41,349 nt of DNA from positions 1-41,349 of the forward strand of contig UWSI01000015.1 of NCBI GenBank assembly GCA_900541895.1, read 5' to 3'. Positions 31,210 through 38,962 of this stretch are shown here, in pieces. How positions within the stretch are numbered: the stretch's first letter is position 1; the number at the start of each line of letters is the position of its first letter. The notes under the pieces are model-generated. The model did no database searches, was not told the origin of the DNA, and saw only the letters and a list, made by a program, of their open reading frames with translations. Position numbers and translations under genes: made by a program. Origin of the DNA: an uncultured Actinomyces sp. GTDB lineage: Bacteria > Actinomycetota > Actinomycetes > Actinomycetales > Actinomycetaceae.

Positions 31210-32232
31210 GTGGAACCAAGTTTTGTGCTCACCGTTGTTATTCCTTCGTATAACGCTCAGGAATACCTTGATCGTGCCGTTTCTTCAGTGCGTGGATTTG
31301 ACCAGGTTGAGGTGCTCATCGTTAATGATGGATCAACCGACGCCACGGCTGCGATTGCTGATGGATTGGTCCAATCGGATCCAGATCATATCCGTGTCAT
31401 TCATCAGGAGAATGCTGGCCACGGTGGTGCTGTTAATGCTGGTATTTCGGGAGCTCGAGGGCGCTACCTTAAAATTCTCGATGCAGATGATTGGTTGGAT
31501 CGCTTAGCGCTTAAGCGTGCTCTTGAGCGCTTGGAGCTTCGCGAAGCTCAGGGTGAGCCCTTGGATCTTTTGCTTGCCAATTATGTGTATGAGAAGCAGG
31601 GGAAGAGCCATAAAGCAGTGATCCGCTACGGGAATGTGATGCCTAGGGATCGCGTGATCTCTTGGGATGAGATTCGTCGTTGTCGCTATGACCAGTATCT
31701 GATGATGCATGCCTTAATCTTGCGGACAGATTTGGTGCGTCGCTCTGGTCTGGTGCTTCCTGAGCACACCTTCTATGTTGATTTCATTTACTCTTTTGTC
31801 CCGGTTATTGATGTCCGTACTTTTGAGTATCTCGATGTTGATCTTTACCGCTATTTCATTGGACGTGATGATCAATCGGTCAACGAGCAGGTCATGATTT
31901 CGCGTGTTGATCAATTGCTGCGGGTGAATGCGGCGATGGTTGATGCGATTCCAGCTCCTGATGAGGTTCCGCCTCATCTGTACCGCTATCTTGTCCATTA
32001 TCTGCGTATCAACTGCGTCATCTGCACTGTGATGCTGTTGCGCTCGGGAACTGAGGAGAATGTCGCCCGTAAGGATGAGCTCTGGGTACAGCTTCAAACG
32101 AAGAAGCCGGAAGCCTATGACGCAGTACGTAAGGATCTGCTTGGACGACTGATTGGGATGCGCTCAAAGGCGGGACGCGGAGTGATTATGGCTGGTTATC
32201 ACATTTCTCAGTGGGTGTTGGGATTTAACTAG
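31210..32232 (+). CDS. Family 2 glycosyltransferase
   Basis: A GT-A fold, GT2-type enzyme of 340 residues. It begins LTVVIPSYNAQEYLDRAVSS, continues VLIVNDGSTDAT (the nucleotide-binding Asp) and HQENAGHGGAVNAG, and has the metal-binding D-x-D as LDADDW. The C-terminal half contains charged and aromatic helices but no clear multi-pass membrane domain, so it is probably a cytoplasmic or peripheral enzyme making a cell-wall or capsular glycan. The acceptor is unknown. GTG 31210 follows a -10 box by 7 bases; the longer frame to 31102 has no family similarity before this. GTG 31225 is an alternative start. No other glycan genes are adjacent. Confidence 0.87.
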   Translation: MEPSFVLTVVIPSYNAQEYLDRAVSSVRGFDQVEVLIVNDGSTDATAAIADGLVQSDPDHIRVIHQENAGHGGAVNAGISGARGRYLKILDADDWLDRLALKRALERLELREAQGEPLDLLLANYVYEKQGKSHKAVIRYGNVMPRDRVISWDEIRRCRYDQYLMMHALILRTDLVRRSGLVLPEHTFYVDFIYSFVPVIDVRTFEYLDVDLYRYFIGRDDQSVNEQVMISRVDQLLRVNAAMVDAIPAPDEVPPHLYRYLVHYLRINCVICTVMLLRSGTEENVARKDELWVQLQTKKPEAYDAVRKDLLGRLIGMRSKAGRGVIMAGYHISQWVLGFN

Positions 32233-32280
32233 AGCCAGGCGGTCCATTTGACTTGAGGCGTGACCACCCTCTTTAATGGG

Positions 32281-32299
32281 AATGAGAACGATTATCATT
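32281..32299 (+). promoter_or_regulatory. Zur-like operator of the anchored-repeat transporter operon
   Basis: AATGAGAACGATTATCATT is a near-perfect dyad (AATGA-x-AA then TT-x-TCATT). It closely resembles actinobacterial Zur boxes, which centre on TGAAAA-CGA-TTTTCA. TATCAT at 32293-32298, inside it, is a likely -10, so a bound repressor would block transcription. It lies 15 bases before the first ATG of a metal-transporter operon, the expected place. A Fur- or Mn-type regulator is the alternative. Confidence 0.75.
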
Positions 32300-32313
32300 C
32301 TAGAGAGTTGGTC

Positions 32314-34713
32314 ATGTCATTTTTGTGCCGCAGGACTACACGTGCCCTGTTTTCGCTATTGATCACTGTTGCGGTGATGAGTGCGTGGATTCTTCTTCCA
32401 GCCCCGACTCAAGCGGAGGCTCTTTCCTCCTCCCAAGACAAGCACCTGTTAAGCGATAATCTTCAAGTCTCGACGTGCCTGGGGGATAACAATGAGGCGC
32501 TGAAGTCTCTGTGTACTACTGGAGAAAATCGGGAAGAATTTCCCCTTCATGATGGCGCGCTTCGACTTCGAACGACCCCGGTCGCTCGTGACACAGATCG
32601 CGATATCGATGGGGGATATGAGCTCGATATTAACCTCAACCCTTCTGTCTTTACGCTGGATTCGCGCTATTCCGTTGAATTAAGCGCACGAACAGGCACT
32701 GCAGATGTGGAAAATATTGCTCCGCACTCACTTGGTTTTGAATCCCACGAACATCTCGGCCGTGGAGCTGCGTTTGAAGAAGAGATCGACGGAACCGAGG
32801 AATTCTTCCGAGGATTTGTCCTCGAGGCCAAGGGAGAGGACTTCGCAGCTCACCCCCTGCATGCACGTTTTGCTGAGCTAGGTATTCGCTCACTGCGCCT
32901 TCGCCTTCAGGAACTAATCCCGGGGCAGGAGCCTCGTCTCGTTGCCGAGGCTGAGTTTAGCGCGAGCATTGAAGCTCCCCAGTCCCAGGTGGAAAAGTCC
33001 ACGCAGAGCGCTGATCTCTCGACCCCAAAGAACGAGCACAATCGAGAATCGGCACAAAGTGAGGGGGCAGCGGTGCTCCCAGAGGCCAAAGAGGCTCGCG
33101 AAGCTTCAGTGGCCTCGTCGATGAGTGCGCCCACCCAAGCGGCTCCGCGCGCGAACTTTGGCGAGCGCCGTCTTGTTCTTGACCATGGGCACATTGACCT
33201 CTTCTACATGACGCTTGATGATTTGGGACTGCCCGTATTGAAGGTGATGGAAGATGTCACCGGATCGGGAGTCCAACACGAAGCTGAGGAACTTCGCCTG
33301 ATCATTCCTTCCTCGGCACTCAAGCATTCTCTTCCCCAAGAGATTGTCCCTGGGGGAAGTGGATACTTCCTTCCACAAACTCAAGATCCAACTTTGCCGT
33401 GGCCCGGATGGGATGTTCTCTCTCTCGCGCCAGCAGGATTTGAACGCGTTGAATTTGATGTCAGCTATACCCATCCCAACGGAGGACGTATTTCACTGTG
33501 GACCGAAGACTTCCTTTCGGGTCGTAGTTCGCGACTGCGCTCGGGGGGATTTGAGCTAGATCCACATGGCTCAACAATTGCTCAAGATTATCTTTCACAC
33601 ACGCATGCAAATTGGGTGTTTTCTCAAGCAGGAAGCTATGAGCTGAGCGTTCAAGCGCGTGCGTATCGAAATGACGGTTCTTTTGAAACGACACGTAGCG
33701 CCACGTACCTCATTGAGGTAGGAGGCTCCCAAGGGGTCTCGGGCCCGCAAAACTCACCTGTCCTAAGCGGCGGGGTGCTTCCCCCAGCGGTTGAAGAAAT
33801 CCCAGCTGGTGACGAAGAAGAATCGCTCACGCGTGATGCGCCCCAGCGCGTAGGTGCTGAGCGCTGTATCCCCACCCGGATTACTCGCGAAGCAAACGAG
33901 GATGAAGTCTCACGTATCCGCAGCGATAGCGAAACTCCAAATCAGGCAATCACGACCCTGAACGTTCAGGTTGGTAGCGAAGATGGAATTACTGACGGTC
34001 ACTTTGATCTGGGACCCGCGATCGAAAACGGTCAGTTAGTTGCTCGAATTAAAGATGACCGATCTGTGCCCGCGGTGTGGAAAGATCCCGCATCAATGAC
34101 CTTTGCGCTGGGAGATAAGGCAAAGATCAAGGCTCCCGAAGCTCTGAGCTATGCAGCGGCTACCGGGCAAGATGTGTGGATGATTCCCGCTACCCAGATT
34201 CGAGGTGTCCCGTGGCTTGGAATGAATTCGCAACGCGAAGAAATCGTCACTGAAACCAGCGGGCAGGTCCGTTTCTCTCTCCTTGATGTTCAAGGCCCCG
34301 GAAATGTCGCAGTATTTGAGTCGGGAAGCCTAGGTGCGGGAATCGGCACTCACGTTTTTGACGGCGCAGGAACGAGCTATACCCTGTCTGCCAACACTCA
34401 TGCGCACCAAAACTGGGTCTTTACTGAGCCAGGCTCCTACCAACTGACGATCGCTATGAATGTCTCGCCTCGTGGCGAGGACTTGCGCGGAAGTGGGAGT
34501 GGAACGGCTGGATCCTTGATCGCGGCCGGTGGCACAGGGGAACACGGACGTCCTCTGGTATACGCAATCGTCGGCCGCACGGCCTCGGGACAACCGTGCA
34601 GCCTGGCATCAACGGGTGCGGGCGCAACAGAGCTCGCTCCCATAATCCTTGCGGCCCTCCTCATGGGATGTGGGTGCATCCTTGCCTCGACTCGCATGCG
34701 GGTGAGGCAGTGA
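32314..34713 (+). CDS. Sortase-anchored surface protein with choice-of-anchor M repeats
   Basis: The 799-residue protein has a signal peptide (residues 1-35; RRTTR then hydrophobic LLITVAVMSAWILL and PTQAEA). At the C-terminus LASTG at 764-768 precedes a hydrophobic stretch and RMRVRQ, which is a sorting signal. In between are three copies of the actinobacterial surface-anchored repeat (TIGR03769-like). A degenerate one lies at about 75-220. A good one at about 285-470 contains THANWVFSQAGSYELSV. Another at about 550-720 contains WLGMN, then VQGPGNVAVF and NWVFTEPGSYQLTI. Linkers are Glu/Ala/Ser-rich. It is the first gene of the Zur-like-controlled operon, and its stop overlaps the next GTG. 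Likely a cell-wall component of metal capture; the mechanism is unknown. An earlier GTG at 32260 would read through the operator and is rejected. Confidence 0.87.
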   Translation: MSFLCRRTTRALFSLLITVAVMSAWILLPAPTQAEALSSSQDKHLLSDNLQVSTCLGDNNEALKSLCTTGENREEFPLHDGALRLRTTPVARDTDRDIDGGYELDINLNPSVFTLDSRYSVELSARTGTADVENIAPHSLGFESHEHLGRGAAFEEEIDGTEEFFRGFVLEAKGEDFAAHPLHARFAELGIRSLRLRLQELIPGQEPRLVAEAEFSASIEAPQSQVEKSTQSADLSTPKNEHNRESAQSEGAAVLPEAKEAREASVASSMSAPTQAAPRANFGERRLVLDHGHIDLFYMTLDDLGLPVLKVMEDVTGSGVQHEAEELRLIIPSSALKHSLPQEIVPGGSGYFLPQTQDPTLPWPGWDVLSLAPAGFERVEFDVSYTHPNGGRISLWTEDFLSGRSSRLRSGGFELDPHGSTIAQDYLSHTHANWVFSQAGSYELSVQARAYRNDGSFETTRSATYLIEVGGSQGVSGPQNSPVLSGGVLPPAVEEIPAGDEEESLTRDAPQRVGAERCIPTRITREANEDEVSRIRSDSETPNQAITTLNVQVGSEDGITDGHFDLGPAIENGQLVARIKDDRSVPAVWKDPASMTFALGDKAKIKAPEALSYAAATGQDVWMIPATQIRGVPWLGMNSQREEIVTETSGQVRFSLLDVQGPGNVAVFESGSLGAGIGTHVFDGAGTSYTLSANTHAHQNWVFTEPGSYQLTIAMNVSPRGEDLRGSGSGTAGSLIAAGGTGEHGRPLVYAIVGRTASGQPCSLASTGAGATELAPIILAALLMGCGCILASTRMRVRQ

Positions 34714-36335
34714 AGATTGCACGAATTGCAGGAGTAGCCCTTACATGCGTACTTGCTGCAGTATCTGGAGGCTGCGCACCACATCTCGATGCCGCATCAC
34801 AGCGCCCGAGCATTGTCGCGACAACGGGGATCTTGGCTGATTTAGCACGAAATGTCGGTGGTGATTACGTTGATGTTCACCAGCTGATTCCCAACGGTGC
34901 AGATCCGCATTCTTGGGAGCTGAGCCTCAGGGGAATTCGCGATATTGCCTATGCGGATATCGCTGTTACAAACTACCTGATGCTCGAAGACCATTCGGTG
35001 ATTCGCGCGCTCGATGCGAATCTTCCCAAGGATGCTATTTCACTGTCACTGGCGGAAGAAAGCGCAAAGTTTGGCGGCAGCTTGATTCCTCTTGTCGAAG
35101 ATCGCTCCCTAGACACGCCCTGGCTTGGAATGCGAGTCTACGGCGATGGCAGCCAGAGTGAAGCAAAGCGCTCGTCCCAGGTTGAACTCTCTGTCACTGA
35201 TGTTGAGGGGCCAGGACAGGCATGTGCTTACATCACAACGAGTTTTGGAAGTCCCGAGATTGCCTTTGCTTCTCGAGATGGTTTTAACGCCGGTAATAAT
35301 TGGCAGACAGATACTTCGATTCTGCCTGTCGGAGCGCACCAACATATGAGTTGGGTCTTTACTCAGCCCGGTGTCTACACGCTGCATCTACGTGCCCGCC
35401 TGCGTATCGCTCCCGGATCTGAACCTATAGAGCTTCCTGCCTCGCAGGTGACTTTTGCAGTGGGAATTGATTCAGAGAAAGTTGCCCGGGAACGTGGTCT
35501 CTTTCTTTTGCGACGAGGCCACAGCGACATCACCGTGGACCTGAAGTCTAACGCGTTAACCCTGATGGTTGACCGAGAAAAAGACGGTGGAGTACCTGAG
35601 GGTGCACCACTACGCGAAGGTGTGGAGGAGAGCAACGGTCTACCTTCAACTCTTGCCTCTTTGAATATCGAGCGAGTGCTGATTGATGTTCCCTCACGTA
35701 CTTTGCGTGAGATTCCCAAAGGCCGGGGATGGGAGTTTATCGGCTCAGGTGATGGGCAGGCCTATGTTCTGCCCCAGGCTGTGCTTGGTAAACATGTCCA
35801 CGGTGATATTGATCCACATGCGTGGCATGACATTCATAATGCGCAGGCCTATGTGCGAGTTATAGAGAATGCGTTATCAACACGCGATCCCGAGCATAGT
35901 GCGCAATACGCAGCCAACGCCTCGGCCTATATCGCGAAACTTGATGAGACTGATCGCGAGGTTTCGCAGACGATTGCGGGGATTAATCCACTTGACCGGA
36001 AGCTCGTCACTACGCACGATGCCTATGCCTATCTTGCGCGCGCCTATGACTTTGAAATCGCTGGTTACCTGAGTGCTCAGGACGGAAGCGAGGCTTCGAT
36101 TGCAGATCGTAAACGCATCGCTGAAACCCTGAAGAACATGAAAATTTCCGCGGTTTTCTTGGAACCGCAAAAGCGCAACCGTCACCCTGTGATCGCACAA
36201 GTTGCAGAAGAAAACGGTGTTCGAGTCTGCGGGCTATATGGCGACACTTTGGATGATGATGCATCGACGTATATCGACATGATGAAAGCAAATGCTCGCT
36301 CACTGTCGCAGTGTTTGGGAAAGGATCACACATGA
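34710..36335 (+). CDS. Anchored-repeat ABC transporter substrate-binding lipoprotein (ZnuA/TroA-like)
   Basis: The 541-residue lipoprotein has a lipobox ending VSGGC at Cys22. The fold is a cluster A-I metal receptor: SIVATTGILADLARNVGGD, and four probable ligands His67 (ADPHSWE), His370 (DIDPHAWHD), His436 (TTHDAYAYLARAY) and Asp512 (YGDTLDDD). In TroA the first two ligands are about 65 residues apart, but here 303 are. The extra 240 residues (about 112-362) include WLGMR, DVEGPGQACAYI and HMSWVFTQPGVYTLHL, the same repeat as in the flanking surface proteins. GTG 34710 overlaps the previous stop (GTGA) after GAGG. Transports Zn or Mn, with Zn favoured by the operator. TIGR03772-type. Confidence 0.88.
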   Translation: MKIARIAGVALTCVLAAVSGGCAPHLDAASQRPSIVATTGILADLARNVGGDYVDVHQLIPNGADPHSWELSLRGIRDIAYADIAVTNYLMLEDHSVIRALDANLPKDAISLSLAEESAKFGGSLIPLVEDRSLDTPWLGMRVYGDGSQSEAKRSSQVELSVTDVEGPGQACAYITTSFGSPEIAFASRDGFNAGNNWQTDTSILPVGAHQHMSWVFTQPGVYTLHLRARLRIAPGSEPIELPASQVTFAVGIDSEKVARERGLFLLRRGHSDITVDLKSNALTLMVDREKDGGVPEGAPLREGVEESNGLPSTLASLNIERVLIDVPSRTLREIPKGRGWEFIGSGDGQAYVLPQAVLGKHVHGDIDPHAWHDIHNAQAYVRVIENALSTRDPEHSAQYAANASAYIAKLDETDREVSQTIAGINPLDRKLVTTHDAYAYLARAYDFEIAGYLSAQDGSEASIADRKRIAETLKNMKISAVFLEPQKRNRHPVIAQVAEENGVRVCGLYGDTLDDDASTYIDMMKANARSLSQCLGKDHT

Positions 36336-37300
36336 TGAAGAGGATGAGTGCGTTCAATATGGCGCGGGGTCTCTCAGCGCTTTTTGTCGGTATTGCTGTG
36401 AGTGTCGCTGTTCTACTGCCAGCATTCGCGGATGATCCTCTCACTCAGCACGTCGACTCCTCAGAACAGGTGGTGCGCGAAGAAGCCACAATTGAACGCG
36501 GTCACGTTGACTTGGGTCCAAAGATTGTTGATTCGAAACCGGAAATTCTGGCACGTGATGACTCAGGAGAGACACCGATCTGGCGCCCTTTGCACACTCT
36601 TGTCTTTCGTGTGAGCGATTCTGGCAAGCTTCAGGTTCCCTCAGACCCCAGCTATTCGTTCCTGCACGCACACGAGGGAGAGTCATACTGGGTAATTCCC
36701 CAGACTCAAAACCCTCGCGTTGTTTGGCTGGGATGGAACACTCAAGACCCGGAACTCATTAAGGTCATGGGCAGTGGTGCAACGATGACTCTGGGGAACC
36801 TTCAAGGACCCGGTAAAGCCTGGCTTTTCCTGCAAGACGGGGCTTTCGGGGCGCCGACAGTCTTGTATGACTCGTCTGCCTCCTCCCAATCAGATATCTG
36901 GGTTGAAGCTAATACACACGTTCACGCGAATTGGGCGTTTTCTGCTCCGGGAGCTTACGCACTGAGCGTGCGCTGGTGCTTTGGGGACAAAGAAACACCG
37001 CAATGTGTTTCGGATACTCTCCGATTCGTTGTTGGCGATGGGGTAAAGGTTGAAGAAGCCCGCGCGCTCACGCCAAACGCGCTCGCGGCCTCGTCGAAAG
37101 AGGGGTCGGACACTGCCAAGCCGCAGGAACCGCGTGAACAAGGCGGAAATAGTGAGTATTTGATCTATGGAGCGATCTGCCTGGCTTTGGGCGTGCTTGC
37201 CTTTATCGTCGTTTCCCATCGAACAAAGAAGTCAAAAAAGCAGATTGAGGAAGCACGCGAGGATGTTCTTCGTGATTTCGGCGCGGAAAGTGATGTCTGA
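36332..37300 (+). CDS. Membrane-tethered choice-of-anchor M domain protein
   Basis: A 322-residue protein with a signal peptide (about 1-35, ending LLPAFADD). One surface-repeat domain follows (about 45-235; IERGHVDLGPKI, YWVIPQTQ, WLGWN, NLQGPGKAWLFL, THVHANWAFSAPGAYALSV). A Ser/Ala/Glu linker, a C-terminal membrane helix (IYGAICLALGVLAFIVV) and a lysine-rich tail (KKSKKQIEE) complete it. No LPxTG-type motif is visible, so it stays in the membrane, facing out. The ATG overlaps the previous stop (ATGA), with AAAGGA upstream, and its own stop overlaps the ATPase start. Presumably an accessory component of the transporter; no enzymatic motif is visible. Confidence 0.85.
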   Translation: MMKRMSAFNMARGLSALFVGIAVSVAVLLPAFADDPLTQHVDSSEQVVREEATIERGHVDLGPKIVDSKPEILARDDSGETPIWRPLHTLVFRVSDSGKLQVPSDPSYSFLHAHEGESYWVIPQTQNPRVVWLGWNTQDPELIKVMGSGATMTLGNLQGPGKAWLFLQDGAFGAPTVLYDSSASSQSDIWVEANTHVHANWAFSAPGAYALSVRWCFGDKETPQCVSDTLRFVVGDGVKVEEARALTPNALAASSKEGSDTAKPQEPREQGGNSEYLIYGAICLALGVLAFIVVSHRTKKSKKQIEEAREDVLRDFGAESDV

Positions 37301-38055
37301 TGGATACTGAGAATTCGGTTTCAGCACTCGATATCAGTGGCTTGGACGTGTCCTACCCTGGGCGTGAGGTACTTAAATCGCTCTCGCTCTCTGTTGCTCC
37401 CGGTGAGTTCTGTGCGCTCATTGGCCCCAATGGTGCTGGAAAGACGACTCTCTTGCGCGCAATACTCGGCGTGATTCCCTCTCGCTCGACTCACATTACG
37501 TCAATGGGCCTCCCGCTTCAGCCTCGATCAGTCGGTTATGTTCCGCAGCGTCATGAGTTCGCCTGGGATTTTCCTATCAGCATCCGTCAAGCAGTCCTTA
37601 GCGCGCGAGCTCGCCGGATCGGATGGGGGCGTCGGGCTAAGATCGACGACCATCGCGCCGTCGAAGAGGCACTGCATCAGGTTGGCCTAGCGCAGCTCGG
37701 AGATCGAGTGATCGGGGAGCTCTCGGGTGGCCAACGTCAGCGTGTGCTGGTGGCAAGGGCTCTTGCTTTACGTCCACGATTGCTTCTATTGGATGAACCC
37801 TTTACCGGACTGGATATGCCGACTCAAGAAAGCCTGATGGATGTCTTCCGAAGGCTCGCTCTCAGTGGTTGTGCCATCCTCATGACAACCCACGACATTC
37901 TTGGGGCCATTGATGCCTGTGATCAACTGTTCTTGCTGAACTCGACTGTTGTCGCCTCGGGGAAGCCGGAAGAAATTCGCGATCCTCAGGTGTGGATGCG
38001 CACCTTTGATATTCGCCCGTCGAATCCGTTGCTCAAGGTCCTTGGGGTGATCTAA
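37300..38055 (+). CDS. Anchored-repeat ABC transporter ATP-binding protein
   Basis: The ATPase of the metal importer, 251 residues. Walker A is GPNGAGKTT at 42-50, the Q-loop is in YVPQRHEFAWDF, the signature is LSGGQRQRV from 141, Walker B is RLLLLDEPF at 160-168, and the H-loop is in LMTTHDILGA. Closest in type to ZnuC/MntB-like ATPases of the metal family. It overlaps the preceding gene by one base (TGATG) and is followed immediately by the permease, so translation is coupled throughout. Function depends on the permease and the chimeric binding protein in the same operon. Confidence 0.93.
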   Translation: MDTENSVSALDISGLDVSYPGREVLKSLSLSVAPGEFCALIGPNGAGKTTLLRAILGVIPSRSTHITSMGLPLQPRSVGYVPQRHEFAWDFPISIRQAVLSARARRIGWGRRAKIDDHRAVEEALHQVGLAQLGDRVIGELSGGQRQRVLVARALALRPRLLLLDEPFTGLDMPTQESLMDVFRRLALSGCAILMTTHDILGAIDACDQLFLLNSTVVASGKPEEIRDPQVWMRTFDIRPSNPLLKVLGVI

Positions 38056-38895
38056 GTGCTGAGTATCATTGACTTTTTTCGTGATCTGACGAATCCGGCA
38101 TTGGCATTCTTACCCCGTGCGATTCTTGTTACCTGCGTTGCTGCCTGCGTATGCGCGGTTGTTGGCTGTCATGTTGTCCTGCGCGGGATGTCTTTCATTG
38201 GAGATGCCGTCGCTCACTCGGTTTTCCCCGGTCTTGCAATCGCTTTTGTATGTTCAGGTTCCCTGGTATTGGGAGGAACGCTTGCCGGTGTGGGTACTGC
38301 TGTGCTCGTTGCACTTCTTTCCCAAAATAGGCGTTTGAAGGAAGACTCAATCATTGGTGTTCTTTTCGTTGGGGCCTTTGGTTTGGGACTGGTCATCATC
38401 TCGTGGGCGCCGGGATATGCTGGTTCTCTTCAAGACTTCCTCTTTGGCTCACTGACAGGTATCCCTGCTTCTGAAGTACCTTTTGTGCTGCTTGCATCTG
38501 CACTGATCGTTGGGGTCTTTGCCTTCTTTTACAAAGAGGTCGTTGCGGTGAGTCTTGATCGAGAAAGCGCTCGAGTAGCTGGATTGCCGGTGATGGCTCT
38601 GGATCTTTTGGTCTATATCAGTGTTGCCGGCGCTGTCGTGATCTCCGTCCAGATCATTGGCAACATTTTGGTTCTTGCCCTGCTCATTACCCCCGCCGCA
38701 AGTGCTCGGCTTCTGACAAATTCGCTGGGAGCGATGATCGCAAGTGCGCTCGTCATCGGTGTGCTGAGTTCGCTGTGTGGTATTTACCTCTCCTGGTCTT
38801 TGGATCTTCCGGCGGGAGCATCAATTGTCTGCGTTGTTACGCTCGTTTTTATTGGTGCGTGGGTGTATCGATCCTGGCGAGTCCGTTTCGCATAG
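38056..38895 (+). CDS. Anchored-repeat ABC transporter permease (ZnuB-like)
   Basis: The 279-residue ABC-3-family permease has about eight hydrophobic segments. The family stretches are VVGCHVVLRGMSFIGDAVAHSVFPGLAIAF, LLVYISVAGAVVISVQIIGNILVLALLITPAASA and ALVIGVLSSLCGIYLSWSLDLPAGASIV, the classic pattern of ZnuB/MntC-type metal permeases. The start is GTG 38056, immediately after the ATPase stop. It closes the five-gene operon. A short CGTCTC/GAGACG dyad with a 2-base loop about 20 bases downstream could be a weak terminator. Confidence 0.92.
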   Translation: MLSIIDFFRDLTNPALAFLPRAILVTCVAACVCAVVGCHVVLRGMSFIGDAVAHSVFPGLAIAFVCSGSLVLGGTLAGVGTAVLVALLSQNRRLKEDSIIGVLFVGAFGLGLVIISWAPGYAGSLQDFLFGSLTGIPASEVPFVLLASALIVGVFAFFYKEVVAVSLDRESARVAGLPVMALDLLVYISVAGAVVISVQIIGNILVLALLITPAASARLLTNSLGAMIASALVIGVLSSLCGIYLSWSLDLPAGASIVCVVTLVFIGAWVYRSWRVRFA

Positions 38896-38962
38896 TGGAA
38901 AAGTATTGCTCGTCTCCTGAGACGTTACTAGGTTTGGGCCTGTATTAGGAAGGAACGTTTAC

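Noticed and set aside
32260..32313. GTG start 18 codons upstream of the surface protein
   Set aside because: It would read through the Zur-like operator and the -10 hexamer and put charged residues before the signal peptide.
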